This document shows, one piece after another, positions 7,774 through 16,890 of a DNA stretch of 35,310 bases. This DNA is from JBBKWG01 sp037968835 (GTDB taxonomy: Bacteria > Pseudomonadota > Alphaproteobacteria > Rhodobacterales > Rhodobacteraceae): the NCBI GenBank assembly GCA_037968835.1, contig JBBKWG010000026.1:1-35310 (forward strand), read 5' to 3'. The notes beneath the pieces were generated by a model. The model was given only the letters and a program-made list of their open reading frames with translations, did no database searches and had not been told where the DNA came from. The translations under genes were made by a program, and so were the position numbers. How positions within the stretch are numbered: the stretch's first letter is position 1; each line of letters opens with the position of its first letter.

Positions 7774-8667
7774 ATGAGCGCGACGATCATAGACGGCAAG
7801 GCCTTCGCGGCGCGAGTGCGCGAGAAGGTGGCGACGCATGTCGCGCGGCTGAAGGACGAGCACGGGGTCACGCCGGGTCTGGCCGTGGTTCTGGTCGGCG
7901 AGGATCCGGCGAGTCAGGTCTATGTCCGCTCGAAGGGCCGGATGACGGTCGAGGTCGGGATGAAATCGGTCGAGCACAGGCTGGATGCTGACACCTCCGA
8001 GACCGATCTTCTGGCGCTGATCGAAAAGCTGAACGCCGATCCGACGATCCACGGCATTCTGGTGCAGCTTCCCCTGCCCAAGCACATGGACGAGGATCTG
8101 GTAATCAACGCGCTTGATCCGGCAAAGGATGTCGACGGCTTTCACATCCTGAATGTCGGGCGACTTGGCACCGGGCAGAAGTCGATGGTTCCCTGCACGC
8201 CGCTTGGATGCCTGATGATGCTGCGCGACCATCATGGCAGCTTGTCGGGTCTGGATGCAGTCGTGGTCGGGCGCTCGAATATTGTCGGCAAGCCGATGGC
8301 GCAACTGCTTCTGGGCGACAGTTGCACCGTGACGATCGCGCATTCGCGCACGAAAGACCTGGCCGAGGTCGTGGGCCGCGCCGATATCGTCGTCGCCGCC
8401 GTCGGTCGTCCCGAGATGGTGCCGGGCGACTGGATCAAGCCGGGCGCAACGGTGATTGACGTCGGCATCAACCGCGTCGATGCGGACGCGGGCAAAACGC
8501 GGTTGGTCGGCGATGTCGATTTCGCGTCTGCCAGCGCAGTTGCTGGCGCGATTACCCCGGTGCCGGGTGGTGTTGGGCCGATGACCATCGCCTGTTTGCT
8601 GGCAAATACCGTCACCGCCTGCTGCCGGGCGCACGGCTTGAGCGAGCCCGAGGGACTGACGGCTTAG
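7774..8667 (+). CDS. folD: Bifunctional methylene-THF dehydrogenase/cyclohydrolase FolD
   Basis: This 297-residue enzyme interconverts 5,10-methylene-THF, 5,10-methenyl-THF and 10-formyl-THF, using NADP. The catalytic YVRSK motif lies at 50-54 (Tyr50, Lys54). The block GILVQLPLPKHMDEDLVINA and the Rossmann motif VVVGRSNIVGKPMAQLL are typical, as is PVPGGVGPMTIACLLANTV near the end. AGGGTG before the ATG at 7774 gives the ribosome site. It lies directly after fhs, the usual functional partner. The next gene is convergent. Confidence 0.98.
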   Translation: MSATIIDGKAFAARVREKVATHVARLKDEHGVTPGLAVVLVGEDPASQVYVRSKGRMTVEVGMKSVEHRLDADTSETDLLALIEKLNADPTIHGILVQLPLPKHMDEDLVINALDPAKDVDGFHILNVGRLGTGQKSMVPCTPLGCLMMLRDHHGSLSGLDAVVVGRSNIVGKPMAQLLLGDSCTVTIAHSRTKDLAEVVGRADIVVAAVGRPEMVPGDWIKPGATVIDVGINRVDADAGKTRLVGDVDFASASAVAGAITPVPGGVGPMTIACLLANTVTACCRAHGLSEPEGLTA

Positions 8668-8710
8668 TTTGAATTGTCGCCAGGAGCGTAGCGGTCGCGG
8701 AGGTGAGGCG

Positions 8711-9136
8711 TCAGCCGTTGATCGGTATCATCGTGCCTTGCAGCACCGCGACCAGCTTCGATTTCTCGCCGGTTCGAGCAAAGACTTCGGCCTGAACGAT
8801 GGTCAACCGCCGTCCGGCTTTCACAACGCGGCCTTCGGCAACTAGCAGATCGCCGATAGCAGGGGCCGCGAGGTTGATCTTCATTTCGACCGTCATGATT
8901 TCGTCGTCCGGTGCAAACAGTGACAGCGCGGCATAGCCCGCAGCACTATCGCCGAGCGCGAACGTCAGACCGGCATGACCCGCGCCGTGCTGCTGACGGC
9001 TGCCGGGCAGAATCGGCGCAGTGATGCGGCACGTCCCCGGCCCAAGCGCCACCAGTTCCGCCCCAAGGGTTGCCATCATGCTTTGGCCCGCGAACGACGC
9101 GCGGACTTTGGCTTCGATCGCGGGATCAAGATTCAT
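8711..9136 (-). CDS. PaaI-family hotdog thioesterase
   Basis: This 141-residue protein has the hotdog fold of PaaI/YdiI-type acyl-CoA thioesterases, which hydrolyse CoA thioesters in the cytoplasm. The signature RQQHGAGHAGLTFALGDSA, with the catalytic-helix Asp, sits in the middle, followed by MKINLAAPAIGDLLVAEG and a strand-rich end. It starts within the end of the pdeM gene (ATGA overlap, 4 bp), so it is translated with it. The link to DNA repair genes is probably only positional. The substrate is unknown. Confidence 0.88.
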   Translation of the reverse strand: MNLDPAIEAKVRASFAGQSMMATLGAELVALGPGTCRITAPILPGSRQQHGAGHAGLTFALGDSAAGYAALSLFAPDDEIMTVEMKINLAAPAIGDLLVAEGRVVKAGRRLTIVQAEVFARTGEKSKLVAVLQGTMIPING

Positions 9137-9792
9137 GCAGCCCTCGGCACCGGCACCGGCAGGACGCGCCGGCCGGTCAAATACGCCATCGCGCTGTCGT
9201 CGAACAGGTTGCGCAGCGTCGGGGTCGTCCAGTCTAGCCCGCCGGTATATGCGCCAAAGGCGGGCAGCATCAGTCGTCTGTTGTCGGTGATGAAACAGGG
9301 TCGCGTCGCGCCGCGCAAACGTGCCTTGGGGTGATAATGGCCCGAAACCTCGCCCGTCTCGCAGGGGGTTCTTGCGATATGTCGGAAGACCAGACCGGCA
9401 GCGCGAAGGTCGCCCACATACGTCCCGCCAAGATCGAGCGCGCCGGGATCGTGGTTGCCTTCGACCCAGAGCCAGCGGCGCCCGGCCTGCAATGTGCGGA
9501 TCGTGGCGCGATGGGCATCGCCAAGCGCCAGTGCCGCAGCCGCGTCATCGAAACTGTCACCCAGACAGAGGACGGTTTGCGGTCGCATCGCCTGAATATC
9601 CGCGGCAAGTCGGATCAGCGTCTCGGTCGTCTCGTATGGCGGCAAAAGCGCGCCACCGCGCCGGGCCATCCGCTCGGATTTGCCCAGATGCAGGTCCGCA
9701 ACGACAAGCATGGAGCGTGCCGCCCAGAACAGCGCACCGGACGGGAGGGCGAGAAAGGCGTGACCCGCGAATTGAAGGGAAACGGAGTTCAT
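9133..9792 (-). CDS. pdeM: Ligase-associated metallophosphoesterase PdeM
   Basis: This calcineurin-like phosphoesterase of 219 residues carries the metal motifs DLHLGK (33-38), GDSFDD (78-83), GNHD (112-115) and GHYHP (151-155), in the family order. PdeM-type proteins are encoded with Lhr-like helicases, ATP-dependent ligases and MBL-fold exonucleases in bacterial DNA-repair clusters. Here it follows the helicase gene by 78 bp. The start at 9792 has only a weak ribosome site. Neither the ligase nor the exonuclease is in this window. Confidence 0.9.
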   Translation of the reverse strand: MNSVSLQFAGHAFLALPSGALFWAARSMLVVADLHLGKSERMARRGGALLPPYETTETLIRLAADIQAMRPQTVLCLGDSFDDAAAALALGDAHRATIRTLQAGRRWLWVEGNHDPGALDLGGTYVGDLRAAGLVFRHIARTPCETGEVSGHYHPKARLRGATRPCFITDNRRLMLPAFGAYTGGLDWTTPTLRNLFDDSAMAYLTGRRVLPVPVPRAA

Positions 9793-9870
9793 GCTTCGTT
9801 CTTGGATGGGATTTTGCGCCTTGGCAAGAGCTACCGATCGGGGAACGGCGCCTTCTGGGTGAACTTGCGC

Positions 9871-12315
9871 TTAACCCGGGACGCGCCGCACTTTCCGGTC
9901 TGGGATCGCTGGGGCAAGACCGGCGGTTTCCATCAATCGGGCGGCTTCCTCCTCCATCAGACGTTCGCGACCTGCGCCGACGACAGGCACCTTGCCGACT
10001 TCCAGAAACAGGGGCGCTGCCAGTGGCGTCACCCGGTCGAGGCGAACGTGATCGACGCGGCCAGCGGTCCGGGCCAGCATTTCCTCGATGCGCCCGAAAT
10101 CGACCAGTCCGCGCATCGCTTCCTGGCGGGTGATGTCCATCATCAGGTGGTCGGGATCGTATTTCAGCAGCGTATCGTAAAGGATATCCGACGAGAATGT
10201 AGCCTGACGACCGGTGCGCCGCTGATGCCCGATATTGCGCTCCAGCAGTCCCGCAACGGTCGCCGACGCACGAAACGTCCGCTTCATCACGGCGTTGCCG
10301 GCAAGCCAGCGCTCGAATCCGGCGCGCAGCGCATCGCCCTGGAACAACGGAGCAGGGTCGGGCACTGCGTCCAGCCCCCAGATCAAAACGGCGTAATCGG
10401 TCGACACGAAGCCAAGCGGGTCGAAACCCATTTCCTCCATGCGATGGGTCAGCAAAAGCCCAAGCGTTTGCATGGCATTACGACCGGCAAAGCCGTAAAT
10501 GCAGGTGTGCTGGCGGCCCTCGTGCGGGAAGCTTTCGACAAGGATGCGGTCAGCCTCGGGCAATTTCGACACCCGCCGCTGAAGCTCCAACCAGTCGGCG
10601 GTATGACGCGGCAACTCCGGCCATTGGTCTTGGCGGAACATGCGCAGGATACGCGCGGAAAGCTGGGTCGAGGTTGCGAATTTCGTGCCCATGAAAGTTG
10701 CGATCTTCGGCGGTTTGTCAGCGCGCCGCGTCACTTCGACTGTCATCTCGCGTAGGCCCTCGTAGCGCACGATCTGACCGCCGATCAGGAACGTGTCGCC
10801 GGGTGTCAGGCTGGCCGCGAAACCCTCCTCGACCTCGCCGAGTGGCTTGCCACCGAAGCGGTTCTTCAGGCGCACCTTCAGCGTGTCGGTGTCCTGTATT
10901 GTGCCGAGATTCATGCGGATGTGGCGGGCCGCGCGCGGGTCACGCAACTCCCACAAACCGTCGGCGCGTTTCTTCAGCCGCTGCCAGCGGTCATAAGCCC
11001 TGAGCGCGTAGCCCCCAGTTGCGACCATATCCAGGCAGGCGTCGAAGTCCACGCGGGTCAAACCGGCATAGGCGCCGGCGGTGGCGAAAGTTCGATACAA
11101 TTCGGCGGCGTCGAACGGGCCGCGGCAGGCGCGGATCATGATATGTTGGCACAGCACGTCGCGCGGTCCCGGCCCGCGCGGATCACCGTCCAGATCGGAT
11201 TCGCGCACGGCTTCCAGCGCGGCGATGCATTCGACGACTTCGAAGCGATTGGCCGGCACGATCAGGGCCTTGGATGGCGCGTTGTAGCGGTGGTTGGCGC
11301 GGCCAATCCGCTGAACCAGTCGCTTGACGTTCTTGGGCGCACCGACCTGAATGATCAGATCGACATCGCCCCAGTCGATGCCCAGATCCAGCGTGCCGGT
11401 GCAGACGATGGCCTTGAGATCGCCGCGCACCATCGCCGCTTCGACCTTTTGGCGCTGCGCGCGGTCCAGCGATCCGTGGTGGATGCCGATTGGCAGGCTT
11501 TCGTCATTAGCGAGCCACAGGTGGTGAAAGAACAGTTCTGCCTGGGCGCGGGTGTTGTGGAATATCAGCGTTGTCTTGTGCTTTTTCACTTCCACCAGAA
11601 CGCGCGGAATGGCGTACTTGCCGCCGCCACCCGCCCACGGCGGCTGTTCGTCGGTTTCAAGCATGGCAATGTCGGGCGCGGGTCCGGGATCGGCGTGGAC
11701 GATGTGGCAGGGGTCGGGATGACGGGCAAGGAAACGGGCGATGACGGCGGGATCCTCGACCGTGGCGCTCAGGCCGACGCGGCGCAAACCGGGGCACATC
11801 GCCTGCAATTCCGCCAATGCGAGCATCAGTTGATCGCCGCGCTTGGATTCGGCGAGCGCATGGATTTCGTCGACGACGATCCGACTGACGCCTGCGAACA
11901 TGCGCGGTGCGTCCTCATAGCTCAAAAGCAGCGCAAGACTTTCGGGCGTCGTCAGCAGAATATGGGGCGGATCGACGCGCTGGCGCTTTTTTTGCGTGGC
12001 CGAAGTGTCGCCGGTGCGATCTTCGACACGGATTGGCAGGTTCATGTCAGCGATTGGAGTTCCGAGGTTGCGCCGGATGTCGGCGGCGAGCGCCTTTAGC
12101 GGCGAGACGTAAATGGTGTGCAGTCCGGTGCGGGTTCCATCCGCCAGTTCGGCCAGTGTTGGCAGAAAACCCGCCAGTGTCTTGCCACCGCCGGTGGGCG
12201 CGATCAGCAGCAGCGACGGGTCGTCGGCACGTTCGACCATCTCGACCTGATGGGGGTGCGCGGACCAGCCACGGGTCGCGAACCAATCGTGGAACAAGGG
12301 GGGCAGCGTGCTCAT
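9871..12315 (-). CDS. Ligase-associated DEXH-box helicase (Lhr-like)
   Basis: This 814-residue superfamily 2 helicase is of the Lhr-core type, which unwinds DNA or DNA-RNA duplexes in repair. Walker A is APTGGGKT (39-46), Walker B is DEIH (149-152) and motif III is GLSAT. The second RecA domain has FHNTRAQAELFFHHLW, TGTLDLGIDWGDVD and QRIGRANHR (motifs IV to VI). A winged-helix and C-terminal Lhr domain follow. The length fits the short, ligase-associated form rather than full Lhr (about 1500). There is no clear ribosome site before the ATG at 12315. It lies directly upstream of pdeM, which supports the subfamily call. Confidence 0.92.
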   Translation of the reverse strand: MSTLPPLFHDWFATRGWSAHPHQVEMVERADDPSLLLIAPTGGGKTLAGFLPTLAELADGTRTGLHTIYVSPLKALAADIRRNLGTPIADMNLPIRVEDRTGDTSATQKKRQRVDPPHILLTTPESLALLLSYEDAPRMFAGVSRIVVDEIHALAESKRGDQLMLALAELQAMCPGLRRVGLSATVEDPAVIARFLARHPDPCHIVHADPGPAPDIAMLETDEQPPWAGGGGKYAIPRVLVEVKKHKTTLIFHNTRAQAELFFHHLWLANDESLPIGIHHGSLDRAQRQKVEAAMVRGDLKAIVCTGTLDLGIDWGDVDLIIQVGAPKNVKRLVQRIGRANHRYNAPSKALIVPANRFEVVECIAALEAVRESDLDGDPRGPGPRDVLCQHIMIRACRGPFDAAELYRTFATAGAYAGLTRVDFDACLDMVATGGYALRAYDRWQRLKKRADGLWELRDPRAARHIRMNLGTIQDTDTLKVRLKNRFGGKPLGEVEEGFAASLTPGDTFLIGGQIVRYEGLREMTVEVTRRADKPPKIATFMGTKFATSTQLSARILRMFRQDQWPELPRHTADWLELQRRVSKLPEADRILVESFPHEGRQHTCIYGFAGRNAMQTLGLLLTHRMEEMGFDPLGFVSTDYAVLIWGLDAVPDPAPLFQGDALRAGFERWLAGNAVMKRTFRASATVAGLLERNIGHQRRTGRQATFSSDILYDTLLKYDPDHLMMDITRQEAMRGLVDFGRIEEMLARTAGRVDHVRLDRVTPLAAPLFLEVGKVPVVGAGRERLMEEEAARLMETAGLAPAIPDRKVRRVPG

Positions 12316-12337
12316 GGAACAGATGTAGAACGCAAAT

Positions 12338-12362
12338 CGGGCCGGGGAAAGCCCCCGACCCG
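12338..12362 (-). terminator. Terminator after the AAA ATPase gene
   Basis: Read on the minus strand, CGGGTCGGGG pairs with CCCCGGCCCG (one mismatch) around a GCTTT loop, followed by ATTTGCGTT. It lies 56 bp after the ATPase stop and just before the helicase start, so it separates the two units. The U-tract is imperfect. Confidence 0.65.
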
Positions 12363-12417
12363 TCCGCTAATTTTCGATATTCACATCAATTCATTACGGC
12401 GTTTTCAATAGCAGAGC

Positions 12418-13728
12418 CTAGTGAACGATTTTCTCTTCCTTGACGAACATGTTCGCCCAGGCGCGGTCCACAAGTTCCGGTGACATCTGATAAGGAATAC
12501 CCTCGAATTCGCAGATCGCAATCATCTGGTCGATCAGGAAGATCGGCTGATAGTTCGCGTAAATATTATCGATGGTCGGGTACTTGTGCTTGATCAGATA
12601 GACCAGCGTGTCCTCGTCTAACGGCATTTTCCGCTTGCGTGCGACCATGGCGAAAATCTTCAGATAGTCTTCCTGGATCGGGCCGTCGATCTTGATCTTG
12701 AAGAAGATCCGGCGCAGTGCCGCTTTGTCGAAGATCTCGTTGGGATGGAAGTTGGTCGAGAAGATCACGAGCGTGTCGAACGGCACTTCAAATTTCTCAC
12801 CGGACTGCAGCGAAAGAATGTCACGGTTTTCTTCGAGCGGAACGATCCAGCGGTTGACCAGTGCCTGCGGCGGTTCTTCCTGGCGGCCAAGGTCGTCGAC
12901 GATGAAGACGCCGCCGGACGATTTAAGCTGCAACGGTGCCTGATAGGTCCGCGCTGTCGGGTTATATACCAGATCGAGCATCGACAGCGACAGTTCACCG
13001 CCGGTAATCACAGTCGGTCGGTCGCACAAAACATAGCGGGTGTCGTAGCGATTGCCGTTACGCCGGAGCGAATTTGGATCGTCGACCTGTTCTTCCGCTG
13101 CGGTGTGAACGATCGGGTCGTAAACCGTGATGACCTGACCGGCATATTCGATTGCGCGCGGGATGAAAATCTTGTCGCCAAGCGCGTCGCGGATGCCGTT
13201 CGAGATCGACGATTTGCCGTTGCCCGGGGGACCGTACATCAGGATTGATCGGCCGGCACTGACAGCAGGTCCGAGGTGGTCGAGAAGCTCCTCAGGCAGC
13301 ACCAGATGGCCCATCGCCCCCAGAAGCTGAGCGCGTGTGACCTGGATGTTCCGGATCGATTGCCGCTTCACCTGTTCGGAATAGACGTCCAGCGGGACTG
13401 GCATCGCACCGTAATATTCCGACTGCGCAAGTGCATCGAGCGCGCGGGCCTTGCCTGCGTCGGTCAACTGGAAACCCATCTCGCCGCCGGAGTTGGCGTG
13501 AAGCGTACCGGTGGCCTGCACCAGTTTTTGTTCACGCGCCATGTCCATCAATTCCTGGGTCACGGGCACTGGCAAACAGATTGCGTTGGCAAGACCCGAG
13601 ACCTGTTCGATGTTCATTCGGAACATGGTCTTGAGGACAATATCGCGCATCATCACGATGGGCAGTTTCATGCCTTCGATTGAACGCGGCGCGGGCGGAG
13701 CAAGAACGTTCGTTGGTTGCATATTCAT
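12418..13728 (-). CDS. AAA+ ATPase linked to Flp pilus loci
   Basis: This 436-residue soluble protein has a helical N-terminal region (about 20-150, with a winged-helix-like LLGAMGHLVLPEELLDHLG block) and a AAA+ domain. Walker A is GPPGNGKS (166-173), Walker B VFIVDDL (274-280), sensor I VIFSTN, and an arginine-rich ALRRIFFKI. Proteins of this type are annotated as ATPases with chaperone activity associated with Flp pilus assembly, and the position next to the tad operon agrees. Its real client is not known. The start at 13728 (or 13722, second Met) follows GAGG about 11 nt upstream. It diverges from the membrane-protein gene at 13861. Confidence 0.82.
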   Translation of the reverse strand: MNMQPTNVLAPPAPRSIEGMKLPIVMMRDIVLKTMFRMNIEQVSGLANAICLPVPVTQELMDMAREQKLVQATGTLHANSGGEMGFQLTDAGKARALDALAQSEYYGAMPVPLDVYSEQVKRQSIRNIQVTRAQLLGAMGHLVLPEELLDHLGPAVSAGRSILMYGPPGNGKSSISNGIRDALGDKIFIPRAIEYAGQVITVYDPIVHTAAEEQVDDPNSLRRNGNRYDTRYVLCDRPTVITGGELSLSMLDLVYNPTARTYQAPLQLKSSGGVFIVDDLGRQEEPPQALVNRWIVPLEENRDILSLQSGEKFEVPFDTLVIFSTNFHPNEIFDKAALRRIFFKIKIDGPIQEDYLKIFAMVARKRKMPLDEDTLVYLIKHKYPTIDNIYANYQPIFLIDQMIAICEFEGIPYQMSPELVDRAWANMFVKEEKIVH

Positions 13729-13860
13729 GGTATTATTGGTGCCTCATACCTTTTTCAGTCCGTTGCGCCGTTGCCCGATTTTGGACAATAAGCCGCGACA
13801 TACCTTTGCTGCGTCGAACATGACCGGCTAATGTGGCCAAAAAATGGAAAAGGTTGAGGA

Positions 13861-15507
13861 ATGAGCAGGCCAAATCCTGTCGTTTTGTTTGTTACACTCG
13901 CGCTGTTTGTGGCCTTGATCGGTGGCATTCTTCTGTCCAAAGGCGGTCTTTTTGTAACGGCACAAGAGGGTGACACCTATCATTTGCTCGACGTCCTTTT
14001 GCGGATGCAACTCGGCCTCAGGCCACATGTCGATTTCGTGACGCCGCTGGGAATATTCGCGTTCCTGCCGATGGTCTGGTTTCTTGAAAGCGACATGGGA
14101 ATCGGCATGGCCGTGCTTTCGGCGCAGGTCCTGGTGGCCGCGCTGTTGCTGCCGTTGATCTGGTACGCCGCGTGGTCGCGCATGCCGTCCCGTGTCGCGT
14201 TCGGGTTCGCGATTGCGTCGCTTTGGCTGGTTCTGGCGCTGACCTACGGAACCGCCAACGCAAACATTTCGATTTCAATGCACTACAACCGCTGGGCTTG
14301 GTCAATCTCGTTCATCGTGCTGGCGCTTGTTCTTCTACCACCGCGCGGTCGGGCGTTTCCGGTCCTTGATGGGATAATCATCGGGGGACTTCTCGCAACG
14401 ATTGTCTTGTTGAAGATCACCTTTTTCGTGGGACTGGCACCTGCAATCCTGGTCGCCTTGGTAATCGACGGGCGGACGCGCACGTTGATTTGGGCGATTT
14501 CGGCTGGGCTGGTTGTGGGTGCAATCATGATGGCGTTTTACGGGTTGGGGTTCTGGCTGGCGTATTTTTCGGACCTCTTGAACGTTTCGGATTCCGAAGT
14601 GCGTCCGCACACGGGCATTCCATTGAAGGAAATAATCGCGGGTCCAGCCTATATTGGGGCGCTGGGCGTGGGCTATCTGGCGGCGGTCTTTCTGCGCCGC
14701 GCTGGCGATAATCGGCGAGCATTGGTTCTGGCGTTGCTTTTGCCGGGGTTCGTTTTCATTACCTGGCAGAATTCCGGAAATGATCCTCAGTGGCTCATTT
14801 TCCTGATCGCCGCCATACTGACGTTAAGGCCGCCGGTTGGGGTCCAAGTGGCGTCCGGAATGGATATGCACTTGGCTTTAACGGCAGTTGCCATCGCCGC
14901 CGGAGCGATTTTTCTGCCTTCGGCGCTTAATCTCGCGCTGTCTCCGATCAAGCACTACGCGGCGCGGGAAGCACAGTTTCAGCCGATGCTGCCGTCACGT
15001 CCCGAGCATTCGGACATCCGCGTGAATATCGACCGCGGCAACACCATGACCGCTGAAGTCGCTTTGGATAGCCCCGGTTCGCCGTGGGCGCGATATGCGG
15101 AAATCGTCGGGCGGCCGTCGCCATTGACCCTCGGCGGGGTCGAGTTTCCCGAATGCGAACTCATCGCCGGATCGACCGCGTTGCTGCGTGAAATCGGTGC
15201 TGACCTGACCGCCGCTGGGGTGCCTGATGGGAGCCAGATCTATACGACCGACATATTGTCTTCGTTCTGGTTGTTCGAGCCGTTCGCGCCGCTTCAAAAT
15301 GGTGCGCCCTGGTATTACGGAGACCTGAGCGGAATCGAAAATGCCGACTACGTTCTTGTCCCGAAATGCAGTTTCCTCATGCGTATGCGCGGGATTATGG
15401 TCCGCGAGCTGAATGCGGCGAATCTGGATCTGCGGCTGGTGCGCGACAACGATCTCTATGCGCTTTTCGCACTGCCTCAGGCGCCGAACAATCCGATCAG
15501 CAGGTAG
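13861..15507 (+). CDS. Polytopic membrane protein, GT-C glycosyltransferase-like
   Basis: This 548-residue protein has about ten hydrophobic segments in residues 5-370 and a soluble, probably periplasmic C-terminal part (about 375-535). After the first membrane helix comes QEGDTYHLLDVLLRMQLGLR and PHVDFVTPLG, which resembles the first-loop acidic site and following helix of GT-C lipid-sugar glycosyltransferases. No certain family can be named. The C-terminal part has a few Cys (PECEL, PKCSF). The start at 13861 has AAAAGG 7 nt upstream. It shares a 132-bp divergent region with the AAA ATPase and overlaps the prepilin peptidase gene tail-to-tail by 31 bp, so it sits inside the Flp locus but on the opposite strand. 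Confidence 0.75.
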   Translation: MSRPNPVVLFVTLALFVALIGGILLSKGGLFVTAQEGDTYHLLDVLLRMQLGLRPHVDFVTPLGIFAFLPMVWFLESDMGIGMAVLSAQVLVAALLLPLIWYAAWSRMPSRVAFGFAIASLWLVLALTYGTANANISISMHYNRWAWSISFIVLALVLLPPRGRAFPVLDGIIIGGLLATIVLLKITFFVGLAPAILVALVIDGRTRTLIWAISAGLVVGAIMMAFYGLGFWLAYFSDLLNVSDSEVRPHTGIPLKEIIAGPAYIGALGVGYLAAVFLRRAGDNRRALVLALLLPGFVFITWQNSGNDPQWLIFLIAAILTLRPPVGVQVASGMDMHLALTAVAIAAGAIFLPSALNLALSPIKHYAAREAQFQPMLPSRPEHSDIRVNIDRGNTMTAEVALDSPGSPWARYAEIVGRPSPLTLGGVEFPECELIAGSTALLREIGADLTAAGVPDGSQIYTTDILSSFWLFEPFAPLQNGAPWYYGDLSGIENADYVLVPKCSFLMRMRGIMVRELNAANLDLRLVRDNDLYALFALPQAPNNPISR

Positions 15508-15971
15508 ATCAACAGTGCAGGTGCCAGCGCGAAGCCCATCGGAAACTCGCGCCGGTTCCAGCTTTCCCAATCCGCAACGCGCGCCCGCAGGCTGGGCACT
15601 GACTTGACTGTCCGGTGCACAACGAAGGCAGCAATGATGATCCCGCCAAGCAGGAACATGAACGGATAAGCATCGGAATAGGCGATGAAAGGCGCCATCG
15701 CGGCCACAAACTTTGCGTCACCGGCACCGATCAGGCGCAGCAAGTTGAGCAGGAAGGTGATGACAAGCACCACCGCAAAATGGGCATATCGCCAAAGGTA
15801 TTCCGAGAAACTCGGCACAGCGACAAGCCCGACGACGACATAGACAACCAAAAGCGCCATCACTGCCTTGTTGGGGATCTTCATGGTCGCCATGTCGCTC
15901 CACGCGACCCAGATGACGATGGGGATGACAAACGGCAGGAACCACGCCGCAGTGGTCGGTTCAATGACCAT
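15477..15971 (-). CDS. cpaA: Prepilin peptidase TadV/CpaA (A24 family)
   Basis: This 164-residue inner-membrane aspartic protease cleaves the leader from Flp prepilins. The two catalytic Asp are visible: Asp26 in WSDMATMKIPNK and Asp85 in GAGDAKF (the GxGD motif). Several membrane helices fill the rest. The short form without the N-terminal methylase domain is the rule in Tad systems. The ATG at 15971 has GGAG 7 nt upstream; the frame is open further but overlaps the preceding TPR gene. It is the last gene of the tad operon, and its end overlaps the converging gene. Confidence 0.92.
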   Translation of the reverse strand: MVIEPTTAAWFLPFVIPIVIWVAWSDMATMKIPNKAVMALLVVYVVVGLVAVPSFSEYLWRYAHFAVVLVITFLLNLLRLIGAGDAKFVAAMAPFIAYSDAYPFMFLLGGIIIAAFVVHRTVKSVPSLRARVADWESWNRREFPMGFALAPALLIYLLIGLFGA

Positions 15972-15984
15972 TGTTGGCGCTCCG

Positions 15985-16845
15985 TCAGTTTGTGACGTTG
16001 TTTTCCAGGGCTTCAAGGCTGCGGACTGCGGCGTCGAAATGCTGTGGATGGGTGCTGATCGCTTCGCCCAAAAGGCTCTTGCCGGTTGCGAGGTCGCCTT
16101 GCTTGATCGCACTCAGCGCGGCGGTGTGAAGCAATTGTGCCCGCTCGATCTGGGTCATCGGAACAACTGGCATATCGTAGCGGCGTTGGGCCGCGCGGGC
16201 CAGAACGAGGTTGTTCTTGGCCGTGTAAAGGGTCGAGTCATAAGTCAACGCTTCGCCGAACAGGCGTTCGGCCTCGACATAATTGCCACGCGACAATTGG
16301 CTGTAGCCCCAGTTGTTGAGTGTGCCCGAAGGCTTTGTGGTCAGGCCAACCGCAATCTCGTAGAAACTATCGGCCTTCGTCCACGCTTTGTTGGCATCCG
16401 CAATCATGGCTTCAAGGCGGTAGCGTTTGAAGGTCTCGTGGGTCGGCGGCACCTGGTTCAGTTGGGCTTCGGCCTGGTCCCACTTGTTGGAGCGAATAAG
16501 CGCGTCGGCATATTCGACCCGGTCATCCTGCGTTGCTCCGGGCAGTTCCAGCACGTTGCCCCATGCCTGCGCCGCGGCTGTCGGCTTGTTGGCGCGGATC
16601 AGAGAAATTGCCAGACCGCGGTGCAAGTCGATACGGCCAGGATTCTGGGCGAGGGTGCGCTGAAAGTAGGTTACGGCCTCGTTCGGATCAGCGACCGTCA
16701 GCATGACGTCGTTGAGGTTCGTTTCGTCGATGACATTGACGTCTTTCAATGCACGTTCCACCTCGGCATCCGAGGGGCCTCGCTGACACCCGGCAAGCAC
16801 GACCGCGCTTGCGGCTAACAGAGTGAAAATTCCAACGTAACGCAT
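15985..16845 (-). CDS. tadD: TPR lipoprotein, TadD-type
   Basis: This 286-residue lipoprotein has signal peptide MRYVGIFTLLAASAVVLAGC with a canonical lipobox (LAGC, Cys20). Tetratricopeptide repeats follow: EAVTYFQRTLAQNPGRIDLH, GTLNNWGYSQLSRGNYVEAE, KNNLVLARAAQ and a final AIKQGDLATGKSLLGEAI. TadD-type lipoproteins are thought to help the secretin assemble. It lies 45 bp after another TPR lipoprotein gene and 13 bp before the peptidase gene. Which of the two TPR genes is the true tadD cannot be settled from sequence alone. Confidence 0.85.
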   Translation of the reverse strand: MRYVGIFTLLAASAVVLAGCQRGPSDAEVERALKDVNVIDETNLNDVMLTVADPNEAVTYFQRTLAQNPGRIDLHRGLAISLIRANKPTAAAQAWGNVLELPGATQDDRVEYADALIRSNKWDQAEAQLNQVPPTHETFKRYRLEAMIADANKAWTKADSFYEIAVGLTTKPSGTLNNWGYSQLSRGNYVEAERLFGEALTYDSTLYTAKNNLVLARAAQRRYDMPVVPMTQIERAQLLHTAALSAIKQGDLATGKSLLGEAISTHPQHFDAAVRSLEALENNVTN

Positions 16846-16890
16846 GACTTTTGGTCCCTTTGCTGCTCGCCCGCCGCCTTGCGATCCCTC

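Noticed and set aside
6289..8634. A 781-codon minus-strand open frame opposite fhs and folD
   Set aside because: It spans two well-supported genes, has a His/Arg-rich composition typical of an antisense shadow in GC-rich DNA, and shows no domain.
9331..10755. A 474-codon plus-strand open frame over pdeM and the helicase
   Set aside because: It lies antisense to two genes with clear motifs and has no family character itself.
10921..12099. A 392-codon plus-strand open frame opposite the helicase
   Set aside because: It is a shadow of the helicase codons; no motif or start signal.
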